Positions 24,083 to 32,610 of a stretch of 64,000 nucleotides of DNA are shown piece by piece. Under the pieces are notes generated by a model. That model was not told the origin of the DNA, ran no database searches, and saw only the letters and a program-made list of their open reading frames with translations. This DNA comes from CAWINY01 sp963837635. Lineage in GTDB: Bacteria > Acidobacteriota > Terriglobia > Terriglobales > Acidobacteriaceae. The stretch's first letter is position 1, and every line of letters begins with the position of its first letter. The translations under genes were made by a program, and so were the position numbers. Where the stretch lies: NCBI GenBank assembly GCA_963837635.1, contig CAWINY010000005.1:62001-126000 (forward strand), written 5' to 3'.

Positions 24083-24329
24083 TGGTTCCCGTTTCCGTTT
24101 GGAGATGTCGTTCCGCACTACCGTCCCATCCGGCAAGACGGCGAACTAACCAGCCACCGAGATGCGGAATTGGTTGATTCTGTCGCCAACCCGACATAGA
24201 CTTAAGCCATAGGATTTTCTCACGATAGCGTGCTCACGGGAGTCCGTTTGTGCCCATAATTCGCAACTGCAACGCGTTGTGGGTTCCGGCACCGGGAGTG
24301 CAGTGGGCTAACCTTATCTCGAGGCACGC

Positions 24330-24890
24330 ATGGGCTGGATTGAAAACAAGTTCGAGAAGAACTTCCTGATCACCACCGTTGACTATGTCTTCAACTGGGC
24401 GCGCAAGTCGGCCTTGTGGCCGATGACCTTCGGGTTAGCCTGCTGCGCCATCGAAATGATAGCCTCCTCGACCTCGCGGTTCGATATCGCTCGCTTTGGC
24501 TCGGAGGTGTTCCGCCCCAGCCCGCGCCAGTCGGATCTGATGATCGTCTCGGGCACGGTCACCCTGAAGATGGCCCCGGTGGTCAAGCGCATCTACGATC
24601 AGATGCCGGACCCGAAGTGGGTCATTGCCATGGGCGCGTGCGCCTCGGTAGGCGGTCCCTTCAATACCTATTCCGTGCTGCAGGGCGTGGACCGCATTGT
24701 GCCGGTAGACGTGTACGTGCTCGGCTGCCCGCCGCGCCCGGAGAACCTTTTCTACTCGCTGCTGAAGCTCCAGGACAAGATCGACACCATGAGCATTGCC
24801 AAGCGCCCCACCGAGGTGCGGCTCAACGAAAACATGGTGGACGACTTCAAGAAACAGGTGATGATCGCGCAGACCATGCAGCCGCGATAA
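24330..24890 (+). CDS. nuoB: NADH-quinone oxidoreductase subunit B (orphan)
   Basis: Complex I subunit carrying cluster N2, at the quinone site. It has 186 residues. Tandem Cys38-Cys39 in GLACCAIEM, Cys in MGACASVGG and Cys in GCPPRPENL supply the ligands; SRFDIARFGSEVFRPSPRQSD is the quinone-pocket block. No other nuo gene flanks it. The N-terminus (MGWIENKFEKNFLITTVDYVFNWARKSALWP) is complete. The isolated position suggests a split or second complex I locus. Confidence 0.95.
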   Translation: MGWIENKFEKNFLITTVDYVFNWARKSALWPMTFGLACCAIEMIASSTSRFDIARFGSEVFRPSPRQSDLMIVSGTVTLKMAPVVKRIYDQMPDPKWVIAMGACASVGGPFNTYSVLQGVDRIVPVDVYVLGCPPRPENLFYSLLKLQDKIDTMSIAKRPTEVRLNENMVDDFKKQVMIAQTMQPR

Positions 24891-24896
24891 CAAGGC

Positions 24897-24962
24897 TCAC
24901 CGCGGATTCCGCGGATTTGAGACGGATTCTTGGGGATTCAGTCAGATCCGCGTTGAACAGTA
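24897..24962. repeat. family A inverted repeat after nuoB
   Basis: tcaccgcggattccgcggat at the left and gttgaacagtaatcagcggt at the right; the right arm is degenerate. It starts 6 nt after the nuoB stop. Confidence 0.65.
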
Positions 24963-25033
24963 ATCAGCGGTAATCTTTTACCAACAGCGCGCCACTGGGC
25001 GCGCTGTTCGCTTTTCGCCTACAATCTTTGGCT

Positions 25034-25342
25034 ATGGCCAACTGGACACGAATTGCCTCGCGCGACGATCTTCCCGCCGAGGGGCAGGCGAAAGAGTTCG
25101 AGGCGGGCGACAAAGTGCTCTGCATTGCCGCCGTGGACGGGCGCTACGCCGCTATGGACACCGTGTGTCTCCACCGCGGTGGCTCGCTCGGGCAGGGTAC
25201 CGTCGAGAACGGGAAAGTCATCTGCCCGTGGCACGCGTGGCGCTGGGACCCGGTTACCGGCGAGGCCCTGGAAGACCCCCAGCTCAGGGTCGAGGTCTAT
25301 CCGCTGAGAGTGGAAGGTGAAGAGGTTTTTGTGGAAATCTAA
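25034..25342 (+). CDS. Rieske [2Fe-2S] ferredoxin
   Basis: 102 residues. A single Rieske domain with CLHRGG (Cys-x-His) and CPWHAW (Cys-x2-His) separated by 16 residues, the NirD/biphenyl-dioxygenase ferredoxin arrangement. It could feed electrons to an oxygenase or be a stand-alone redox protein; no oxygenase is nearby. ATG at 25034 is preferred over the in-frame TTG at 25028. TACAAT at 25020-25025 lies 8 nt before the ATG, another possible leaderless layout. Confidence 0.9.
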   Translation: MANWTRIASRDDLPAEGQAKEFEAGDKVLCIAAVDGRYAAMDTVCLHRGGSLGQGTVENGKVICPWHAWRWDPVTGEALEDPQLRVEVYPLRVEGEEVFVEI

Positions 25343-25360
25343 CTTCGCCTCTGAGCAGAG

Positions 25361-26080
25361 TTAGTCGGCCTTCGGACACAAGAAGTCATAGAGACGGTAT
25401 TCGTCGGCAGGAATTGCATGACGAGAGAGGGCCTGGAGAAGAGGCTCTTGCATCTTCTCTAGGAAGCGCATCCAATCACGCATTTTGAACCAATATAGTT
25501 TGGCGGGATGGTGTTGGCGGCGTACTTTCATTCCAATTCCAACCATCCGGCGGCGTTTCCACAAAGAAAATTGTCCATCGGGCATGTCCCAAATTTCGTC
25601 TAGGTATTCGGGCACATAGATATCTTCGCGGTATTTTACTGGATCGATGATCAAACGCTTTCGGGGCGACTTGAGGGTAATTCTGCCAATGTGCTCTTCT
25701 TCTACGGGCAGGATCCCCCACGCAATCCCGATGTGGCGATGCCCGAGCAAGCCAAGATGGAGCGGCCGGACGAAGTGGATCAGAACCGATGGCCATGATC
25801 CAAATTCCTTAAGAACAAGTAATTCAAATTCTTCAAGAACAGCAGGAATGCGGTTGCGGTGGATCGCGAAAATCGTTTCGCGATGCTTACGTCCATCGGC
25901 ATCGTTCCATGTTCGGTGCAAGTCGATTACGCCTGAATTTTCGCCGAATTGGAGTGTGAAATGATCGCCACTGCTTTTTCGAATCGCAACCATCTTGTCG
26001 CTGCGGAACTCAACGACAAATTCACCAAGGTCGATCCCCTTGGCCCCATGAGGCAGGATTGAACTTGTCGATGTCTCCAT
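25361..26080 (-). CDS. hypothetical protein in an AT-richer patch
   Basis: 239 residues, not recognised. No signal peptide or membrane segment. It is rich in His, Arg and aromatic residues (HLGLLGHRHIGIAWGILPVEEEH; RKRLIIDPVKYREDIYVPEYLDEIW; RRQHHPAKLYWFKMRDWM). Base composition is visibly lower in GC than the neighbours. Together with the lack of a family this suggests recent transfer. It is convergent with the Rieske gene and only 18 nt from it. Confidence 0.6.
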   Translation of the reverse strand: METSTSSILPHGAKGIDLGEFVVEFRSDKMVAIRKSSGDHFTLQFGENSGVIDLHRTWNDADGRKHRETIFAIHRNRIPAVLEEFELLVLKEFGSWPSVLIHFVRPLHLGLLGHRHIGIAWGILPVEEEHIGRITLKSPRKRLIIDPVKYREDIYVPEYLDEIWDMPDGQFSLWKRRRMVGIGMKVRRQHHPAKLYWFKMRDWMRFLEKMQEPLLQALSRHAIPADEYRLYDFLCPKAD

Positions 26081-26145
26081 TGGCCGAATTCCACCCCTTA
26101 GGACGAAGTCCGTTTCTTAATCCGTTTGAATCCGTTGTTTGCTTC

Positions 26146-26940
26146 TTATTTCTTCTTCGGCGGAACTTTCAGCCCCAGCTCTTTCATGACCCGCTGCAGG
26201 TCTTTCCACGTCTCAACTTTCTGGCGCGGGTCGCGCAGCAGGTAGGCCGGATGATAGGTGACGGCCAGCTTGCGTCCTCGGTATTCGTACCAGTGGCCGC
26301 GCAGGTTGGCCATGGTGTCATTGACGCCGAGCAGCGTCTTGGCGGCAATGGCGCCGAGCGCCACCAGCACCTTGGGCTGAATGACGTCGATCTGGCGGAA
26401 CAGGAACGGGCTGCAGATTTCGCACTCCCCGCGCTCCGGGGTGCGGTTGCTGGGTGGCCGGCACTTGATGATATTGGCGATGTAGACGTCCTCGCGCTTT
26501 AGGCCCATGGCCACAATCATGTTATTGAGCAATTGTCCGGCTCGCCCGACGAACGGCTCGCCTTGCTGGTCTTCGTCCGCGCCAGGGGCTTCGCCGATAA
26601 ACATCAGCTGCGCTTGGGGATTGCCGACCCCGAACACAATCTGCTTGCGGCCCTGCTGGTGCAGCGGGCAGCGAGTGCATTCCCCGAGGTCTTCGCGAAT
26701 GGCGCGGAGTGCTGCAATGGGATCAAGGTTGAGGGCGGTAGGGGAATCCACGTGTGCGGCCTCTTCAGGGGCGAAATCGGCAGTCAATTCCTGCTCGGCT
26801 AGCGCGATGTCCTGCCCGGCTTCGAGCGTTTCCCCGGGCGTGATCTTGCGACGGTAGAAGTCATGAATGCCGAGCTCGTGATAATACTCGATTCGCTCGC
26901 GGACGGCCTGGCGCTGGTTGGGAGTGAGCTTTCGCGGCAT
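26146..26940 (-). CDS. uracil-DNA glycosylase, family 4 type
   Basis: 264 residues. Removes uracil from DNA. The family 4/5 [4Fe-4S] start CTRCPLHQQGRKQIVFG is at about 93-109. GEAPGADEDQQGEPFVGRAGQLL is the catalytic loop and HPAYLLR the DNA-intercalation His motif. EC-x2-C further on completes the cluster. The ~85-residue N-terminal extension (coil, with RIEYYHELGIHDFYRR) is found in several bacterial versions. Its 3' side meets a half family A repeat. Confidence 0.92.
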   Translation of the reverse strand: MPRKLTPNQRQAVRERIEYYHELGIHDFYRRKITPGETLEAGQDIALAEQELTADFAPEEAAHVDSPTALNLDPIAALRAIREDLGECTRCPLHQQGRKQIVFGVGNPQAQLMFIGEAPGADEDQQGEPFVGRAGQLLNNMIVAMGLKREDVYIANIIKCRPPSNRTPERGECEICSPFLFRQIDVIQPKVLVALGAIAAKTLLGVNDTMANLRGHWYEYRGRKLAVTYHPAYLLRDPRQKVETWKDLQRVMKELGLKVPPKKK

Positions 26941-27027
26941 CTTTATTGATTCTACATAACGGAATGTTCACAGCCTCACGAACATCTGCCACAGAGGCAC
27001 AGAGCCACAGAGAACAGCGGTACTGGG

Positions 27028-27107
27028 GTCGCGCCGGCGTCTGGCCAGCGGGTTCGGTTGGCAGTACTCAGCGCAGAGGGCTGGCCGGCGAGACGCCGGC
27101 GCTACAA
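27028..27107. repeat. family D inverted repeat overlapping the coaBC stop
   Basis: gcgccggcgtctggccagcg and ggccggcgagacgccggcgc form the arms. The right edge (gctaca) supplies, on the minus strand, the TAG that ends coaBC. A family F half arm (ccacagaggcacagagccac) lies just left of it at 26989. Confidence 0.75.
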
Positions 27108-28316
27108 GCCTTGCGCCGGGGTTTCCGCAAGCTGCCGCGCGCGGATATGGCGAACCACGTCGAGTACGCGCTGGGCAACTTCCGATTTGCTGCTTTTGGG
27201 AACCGTGATCTCCTCGTCGGGCGTGAGGATGGTTACGGCATTGAAATCCGAGTCGAAGCCAATCCCCGGCTGGGAGACATCGTTCAAAACGATAGCCTGC
27301 AGCCCCTTGTCCGCCAGCTTGCGGCGGGCATTTTCCAGGGCATCGGTGGTTTCGGCGGCAAAGCCGATCACCGTTTGCGAACTGCGCCGCGCGGCCACCT
27401 CTTTGAGAATGTCGGCAGTCGCTTCGAGGTCCAGAGTCAGCCGGCCCTGGCGTTTAATTTTTTCGGCGGCCACCTCGCGCGGGCGGTAATCGGAGACGGC
27501 CGCCGCCTTGATGATGATCGTGGCCTGGTCCATCCGGTTCAGCACCGCAGCCCGCATCTCTTCCACGGTTTCTACGGGCACGAACTCGACCCGGCTGGGC
27601 ACATGCAGCGCGGTAGGGCCGCTGATCAGGATCACCCGCGCTCCCCGCTGCGCGGCGGCTTCGGCCAGCGCGTAGCCCATCTTGCCGCTGGAGCGGTTGG
27701 TCAGAAAGCGCACGGGATCGACGGGTTCCCGGGTCGGGCCGGCGGTGATCAGCACGGTTTCGCCGTGGTAATCCCTGGGCCCGAGGGCTTCCATGGCAGC
27801 CGCGACAATTTCTTCGGGTTCGGCGAGGCGGCCAGCGCCCACCATGCCGCACGCCAGATATCCCACCCCGGGCTCGACGATGTGAACCCCGCGCTGGCGC
27901 AGCGTTTCCAGATTCGCGCGCGTGGCGGGATGCTCCCACATGTTGACGTTCATGGCGGGAGCGACGATCACCGGCGCGGTGGTGGCGAGGTAGAGGGTGG
28001 TGAGGAAGTCGTCGGCGATGCCGTGGGCGAACTTGGCCAGGAGATCGGCAGTTGCGGGAGCCACCAGCAAGGCCTCGATGGACTGCGCCACCGCGATGTG
28101 TTCCACGGCGGAATCGACGTTGGGCTGGCCGCCCTCGAACATGCCGGTAATGACCTTTTCGCCGGAAAGCGCGGCGAAGGTCAGGGGACGGACAAACTCC
28201 TGCGCGGCGCGCGTCATCACCACCTGCACCTGCACCTCGCGCTCCTGTAGTAGACGCACGATTTCAGCGGCTTTATAGGCGGCAATGCCGCCACTCACGC
28301 CCAAAGCGATTTTCAT
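27102..28316 (-). CDS. coaBC: bifunctional phosphopantothenoylcysteine decarboxylase/ligase
   Basis: Two steps of coenzyme A synthesis, 404 residues. The CoaC flavoprotein half (1-185) has GVSGGIAAYK, the catalytic His73 (VEHIAVA), PAMN at 120-123 and active Cys156 in CGMVGAGR. The CoaB half has the dimer/CTP motif TNRSSGKMGYALA and KIKR. Its final residues and stop run into a family D repeat. It follows rpoZ in the gmk-rpoZ-coaBC order common in bacteria. Confidence 0.96.
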   Translation of the reverse strand: MKIALGVSGGIAAYKAAEIVRLLQEREVQVQVVMTRAAQEFVRPLTFAALSGEKVITGMFEGGQPNVDSAVEHIAVAQSIEALLVAPATADLLAKFAHGIADDFLTTLYLATTAPVIVAPAMNVNMWEHPATRANLETLRQRGVHIVEPGVGYLACGMVGAGRLAEPEEIVAAAMEALGPRDYHGETVLITAGPTREPVDPVRFLTNRSSGKMGYALAEAAAQRGARVILISGPTALHVPSRVEFVPVETVEEMRAAVLNRMDQATIIIKAAAVSDYRPREVAAEKIKRQGRLTLDLEATADILKEVAARRSSQTVIGFAAETTDALENARRKLADKGLQAIVLNDVSQPGIGFDSDFNAVTILTPDEEITVPKSSKSEVAQRVLDVVRHIRARQLAETPAQGL

Positions 28317-28376
28317 ATTCTTTTGATCAGAAAAGCGTGCACGAGGGTGCGCCAGCCCCTGTTCTGCATTTTATGA

Positions 28377-28433
28377 GGGCGTCATCCTGATTGCTGCGGG
28401 TGCGGTTTTCACCCGCCAGCAAAAGATGACGCC
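28377..28433. repeat. family J-like hairpin upstream of coaBC
   Basis: gcgtcatcctgattgctgcg and a right arm ending agcaaaagatgacgcc, with an inner hairpin gcgggtgcggttttcacccgc. It lies in the rpoZ-coaBC gap. Confidence 0.6.
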
Positions 28434-28461
28434 TTGTACTGTGGAGCTGACGTCGCGATCA

Positions 28462-28500
28462 GACCCACATCTGCCAAAGCCGGGTAGATGTGGGGCACCA
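28462..28500. repeat. family C hairpin after rpoZ
   Basis: agacccacatctgccaaagc and gatgtggggcacc form a partial copy of the family C stem, 17 nt beyond the rpoZ stop. Confidence 0.7.
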
Positions 28501-28517
28501 CTACTCTCCGTGCGCGA

Positions 28518-28763
28518 TTACTCTGCTTCCGGAGTCGGCGGCGCGGCGTCCAGGACCTCCGCAGCCGGTGCCACGGCGCCGGGCGGCGGTGCCGGACGCG
28601 TCCACTTGACGTTGCCGGCCATAAGTTCGTCCTGCGCCAAGCGGCAGGCCTTGCGGGCGTTGGGCTCCAGCGTCGGGCGCGCGCCCGACTGCAACTGCCG
28701 TGCCCGCTTGGCGGCCACGATCACAAAGCGATACCTGCTGTCCATGCCGTCCGAAAGTTTCAT
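28518..28763 (-). CDS. rpoZ: RNA polymerase omega subunit
   Basis: 81 residues. The omega signature DSRYRFVIVAAKRARQLQSG, then KACRLAQDELMAGNVKW, promotes assembly of the beta' subunit. The C-terminus is Pro/Ala-rich. The ATG lies 3 nt after the gmk stop with GGGAGT upstream, so it is co-transcribed with gmk. Longer frames overlapping it are shadows. Confidence 0.92.
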   Translation of the reverse strand: MKLSDGMDSRYRFVIVAAKRARQLQSGARPTLEPNARKACRLAQDELMAGNVKWTRPAPPPGAVAPAAEVLDAAPPTPEAE

Positions 28764-28766
28764 AAC

Positions 28767-29477
28767 TTACTCCCTGCCGCTTGAAATTGCCGAGGGCGCA
28801 AACGTAGACAGAATCGAGCTGACCCGTTCCCGCGCGTTCGACAATAGGCAACTCTGTGCGGTTGCCAATTTATGTTGATCTCCGGGCGATGGTTTCGCCC
28901 CGGAATGTTTGAGCCGTTCAGCCTCCGCAATGGCCTTCAGCTCGTCAATGGATTTTTCAAGGCGATCGTTTACTAGAATATAATCGTACTTAGAGTATTT
29001 CTCAATCTCTTTGGCCGCGGCCTGCAACCGCCGCTCAATTACCTCTTCGGCCACATTTGTTTCCGCTTGACTGCGGCGGCGCAAGCGCTGCTCCAATTCC
29101 TGCCGGGAGGGGGGCAGGATAAAGATGCTGACCGCCTGCGGCAGCCGGGACTTAACCTGCGCCGCCCCCTGCACGTCGATGTCGAGCAGCAGGTCTTTGC
29201 CGCGCGCGGCGGCGTCGTCCAAAAAGCGCCGCGCCGTGCCGTAATACTCGCCGAAGACGCGGGCGTGCTCGAGAAATTCGTCCTTCGCCAGCATTCCCTC
29301 AAAGGTGCCCTGGCTGACAAAGAAATATTCCCGTCCGTTGCGCTCACTGCCACGCGGCTGCCGCGTGGTGTAGGAAATGGAAAACTCGAGGTCCGGGACG
29401 TTCCTCATCAGCTCATTGGTGAGCGTCGTTTTGCCCGAACCCGAGGGCGCCGAGATGATGAAAACCATGCCGCTCAT
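28767..29477 (-). CDS. gmk: guanylate kinase
   Basis: GMP to GDP phosphorylation. The P-loop SAPSGSGKTT is near residue 10; the GMP-binding region SYTTRQPRGSERNGREYFFVS and LDIDVQGA follow. It has 236 residues, about 25-30 longer than typical, owing to a low-complexity tail after residue ~205. Start overlaps the yicC stop (ATGA). Confidence 0.96.
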   Translation of the reverse strand: MSGMVFIISAPSGSGKTTLTNELMRNVPDLEFSISYTTRQPRGSERNGREYFFVSQGTFEGMLAKDEFLEHARVFGEYYGTARRFLDDAAARGKDLLLDIDVQGAAQVKSRLPQAVSIFILPPSRQELEQRLRRRSQAETNVAEEVIERRLQAAAKEIEKYSKYDYILVNDRLEKSIDELKAIAEAERLKHSGAKPSPGDQHKLATAQSCLLSNARERVSSILSTFAPSAISSGRE

Positions 29478-30361
29478 TCGATGTTTTGCACCTGTTCGCG
29501 AGCCTTTTCGATCTCTGATTTCATGAGCAATCCCAACTCGGTGATGCGTAATGCCTCGCCTGCCACGCCCCCGGTTTTCGACAGCAGGGTGTTGGCTTCG
29601 CGGTTCATCTCCTGCAGCAGGAAATCGAGTTTCTTGCCGATCTCGCCGCCCTTGTCCAACAGTCCCAGAAAATGGCGGACGTGCGCGTTCAGGCGCACGA
29701 TCTCTTCCTGGATGTCACTGCGCTCAGCCAACAGGGCGGCTTCCTGCAAGATGCGATCCGGGTCGGCGTGGCCCACCAGTTCCTGCATGCGGGCCGTGAT
29801 CTTTTCCGTGTAGGCGCGCTGCACGGCGGAGCGATGATCGCCCACTTCGTTGGTCGCCTTCTCCAGGCGATGCATGCGTTCGCGCAGCTCCTGCTCGATG
29901 CTGCGTCCCTCGTCGGCGCGCATCTGGTTCAGGTGTTCGATGGCTTCCTCCAGCTTGGAGAGTACCAGCGCGTCGAGGGCATCGTCCTGCGATAAACTGT
30001 CGGCTTCCTGCAGCGCTCCCGGCAGACGGAAGATCGCGTTCAGGTCCGGTTCACCAGCCACCCCGAATTGTTTGGCCGCAGCGCGGAAAGCGTGCACATA
30101 TCCGCCCACTATTTCGCTATTGATGCCGATGCCCGCGCTGGTGGCCTGCGCCATGCTCAAGGTTACATCTACATGCCCGCGGGCCAGCTTCTCCTTGAGC
30201 GCGCGGCGCAGTTTCATCTCCAGCGCATCGCTGTCCGCCGGCATGCGCAGGTGGGTATCGAGGAAGCGGTGGTTCACCGATTTCAGCGACAAGGTGAACG
30301 ACAGGTCGTCCCGCACCTGGCCCTTCACCTGCGCGAAGCCTGTCATGGAGCGCACTTTCAT
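29474..30361 (-). CDS. yicC: YicC-family endoribonuclease
   Basis: 295 residues. N-terminal RSMTGFAQVKG and SVNHRFLDTHLRMP are diagnostic; the C-terminal DUF1732 has RSDIQEEIVRLNAHVRHF and GKKLDFLLQEMNREANTLLSKT. Family members are RNases involved in sRNA turnover. Start overlaps the ABC transporter stop by 4 nt, and the gene leads into gmk, the usual yicC-gmk order. Confidence 0.93.
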   Translation of the reverse strand: MKVRSMTGFAQVKGQVRDDLSFTLSLKSVNHRFLDTHLRMPADSDALEMKLRRALKEKLARGHVDVTLSMAQATSAGIGINSEIVGGYVHAFRAAAKQFGVAGEPDLNAIFRLPGALQEADSLSQDDALDALVLSKLEEAIEHLNQMRADEGRSIEQELRERMHRLEKATNEVGDHRSAVQRAYTEKITARMQELVGHADPDRILQEAALLAERSDIQEEIVRLNAHVRHFLGLLDKGGEIGKKLDFLLQEMNREANTLLSKTGGVAGEALRITELGLLMKSEIEKAREQVQNIE

Positions 30362-32316
30362 TCGTTTGCCTTGGCTGTCCTAAGATCGAACTCTGGTTCG
30401 AGCAGATCGGGGACTGGTTCGGTCCGCTTGACACCGTTGCCCGGGGTGTCAAGGTCGATGAACTGCAAATCATACAGCCGCCGATAGATTCCGGCACGTG
30501 ACATTAGTTCCTCATGGGTGCCGAGGTCGGCGACACGGCCGCCGTCGATCACCAGGATGCGCTGGGCGTGGCGGATGGTCGAAAGCCGGTGGGCAATGAC
30601 AAACACCGTGCGGCCGTCCATCAGGTTGGTCAAGGCGGTCTGCACCAGGCGCTCGGATTCGCTGTCCAGCGCGCTGGTCGCCTCGTCGAGGATCAGGATC
30701 GGCGCGTTCTTCAGCAGCGCGCGGGCGATGGCAATGCGCTGGCGCTCGCCGCCGCTGAGGCGCAGTCCCTTCTCGCCAATTACGCTTTCGTAGCCTTGGG
30801 GAAGGTTCAGGATGAAATCGTGCGCTAGCGCGGCTTTTGCGGCGGCTTCCACGGCTTCCTGCGCGACGTGCGGCTGCCCGTAGGCGATATTGTTGCGCAC
30901 CGTGTCGTTGAAGAGGATGGTTTCCTGGGTAACGATCCCGATTTGTCCGCGCAGTGATGCCAGGGTGACGTCCCGGATGTCATGGCCGTCGATGAGCAGG
31001 CGGCCGGTGCTGGCGTCGAAGAAGCGGGGAAGCAGGTGCACCAGCGTGGACTTGCCTCCCCCGCTGGAGCCGACGATTGCCAGCACCTCGCCCTGCGCGA
31101 CTTCCAGGTCGATGTCGCTCAGGATCTCGCGGGACTCCTCCGAGGGGGCGGCGCCCAGCAAGCGTAGAGCGGGAGACGGAGTTATTTGGTAACGGAAGCC
31201 GACGTGGTCGAAGCGGATGCTCCCGCGGAACGGCGGCAGTGGCAGGGCCCCGGTTTTTTCACGCACTTCATCCTGCACGTCGAGGAAAGCAAAAATCGAC
31301 GAGGACGCGCCCAGCGCCTGCTGGAAGCTGTTGTTGAAGGCGGCGAACTTGCGGATCGGGTCGTACAGCTTGAAAACTGCCACCAGGAAGGCGAGAAAGG
31401 TGCCGGCCGTCATGGCATGGTTCTTCACCTGGTCGCGGCCGAGCAGCAGCAGCAGGGCGATGGCGATGGCGCCGAAGATGTCCATCAGCGGCGAACTGAG
31501 CGCCGAGGCGCGTACCTGGCGCAGATAAGTCCGGAAGAGGCGCTTGCCGGCGCTGTGGAAGCGCGTGATCTCCCACAGCTCCATGCTGAAGGCTTTTACG
31601 ATGCGCACCCCGGTGATGGTCTCGTGCAGGATGTTCTGAATGTCGGCTATCTTGTCCTGCCCTTTGCGCGTGCTGCTGCGGACTCTTCTGCCGATCTTGC
31701 GGCTGGAGAAGATGATTGCGGGCAGGAACACCAGCAGGACCCAGGCCATCTTGCCGCCGAGAAGAACCACGGCGACGGCGGTGAAGATCAGGGTGAAGAT
31801 CTGTTGCAGGAAATCGGCGAGCACCACTGACATGGCCGTCTGGACCCGCTCGACATCATTCACGATGGTCGACAACAGGGTGCCGGTAGAATGCCGTTGG
31901 AAAAAGGCCAGCGAGCGGCGCAGGACCACTTCGTAGAGATGATTCCGCAGGTCGGTGATCACGCCGAAACCGGCGTAGTTCACCAGGTAGGTGCCGGCGT
32001 AGTCGAGGATCCCTTTCAGGATCGTGGCTCCGACCAGCGCGACGGCCACGATCGTCCAGGCGTTCTGGAAATGCTCCGGTACGAGTTGCTGCAGGTAGAT
32101 CACATGCTGCGTCTTGGGAAGGCGGAACAGAACGATGTTGGCCGAGCTCGAAGCCGGGTTCAGGACGCGATCGAAAACCGGGCCGATGAGCAGGACGCGG
32201 AAGGCGTCCAGCAGGCCGACCATGGCCAGCAACACCACCGACGCCAGCAGTTGCGGCATGTACGGAAGCACGTAGCGCAGCAAACGCCCTAGCTGGCGCA
32301 TACGAACCCCCGGCAA
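30358..32316 (-). CDS. MsbA-like ABC exporter, fused membrane and ATPase domains
   Basis: 652 residues. Six membrane helices span about 15-330, then the nucleotide-binding domain: Walker A GSSGGGKST, Q-loop, signature LSGGERQR, Walker B ILILDEATSALD and H-loop AHRLST. It is a half-transporter of the lipid A/multidrug type. The domain order and its place upstream of yicC-gmk-rpoZ suggest a housekeeping envelope role. The promoter must lie in 32317-32610. Confidence 0.9.
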   Translation of the reverse strand: MPGVRMRQLGRLLRYVLPYMPQLLASVVLLAMVGLLDAFRVLLIGPVFDRVLNPASSSANIVLFRLPKTQHVIYLQQLVPEHFQNAWTIVAVALVGATILKGILDYAGTYLVNYAGFGVITDLRNHLYEVVLRRSLAFFQRHSTGTLLSTIVNDVERVQTAMSVVLADFLQQIFTLIFTAVAVVLLGGKMAWVLLVFLPAIIFSSRKIGRRVRSSTRKGQDKIADIQNILHETITGVRIVKAFSMELWEITRFHSAGKRLFRTYLRQVRASALSSPLMDIFGAIAIALLLLLGRDQVKNHAMTAGTFLAFLVAVFKLYDPIRKFAAFNNSFQQALGASSSIFAFLDVQDEVREKTGALPLPPFRGSIRFDHVGFRYQITPSPALRLLGAAPSEESREILSDIDLEVAQGEVLAIVGSSGGGKSTLVHLLPRFFDASTGRLLIDGHDIRDVTLASLRGQIGIVTQETILFNDTVRNNIAYGQPHVAQEAVEAAAKAALAHDFILNLPQGYESVIGEKGLRLSGGERQRIAIARALLKNAPILILDEATSALDSESERLVQTALTNLMDGRTVFVIAHRLSTIRHAQRILVIDGGRVADLGTHEELMSRAGIYRRLYDLQFIDLDTPGNGVKRTEPVPDLLEPEFDLRTAKANE

Positions 32317-32381
32317 ATTGGTTCAGGAGAGTGCAAGACACAATTCTATGTGGAAACCGGGTGGTTGGCGATTGGGGAAGG

Positions 32382-32559
32382 CGGGTAACAGGTAGCAGGT
32401 AACAGGTTCAAGGCCAAGGCGTCAGCTTACAGGCGCCGACAGCAGGTCTCCGGCTCGATCTCGATCCCCCAGGCACAAGTTGACTATTGGCGGACGGGGC
32501 AACGCTTGATCTCGGTTCTCCGCGGCGGAATCGGAACACCTGATACCTGATACCTGACT
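32382..32559. repeat. family G inverted repeat (GGTAACAGGTA / TACCTGATACC)
   Basis: The left arm gcgggtaacaggtagcaggt and more; the right arm cacctgatacctgatacctg. It lies between the divergent ABC transporter and priA genes, one of the few copies placed at 5' ends. Confidence 0.7.
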
Positions 32560-32610
32560 CGTACGCGATGCACTTGAAACTCGCCCCTCGAACCGTGACA
32601 CTGGAGTCGC

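Noticed and set aside
26946..28250. 434-codon frame antisense to coaBC
   Set aside because: Overlaps an intact essential gene; composition typical of antisense shadows.
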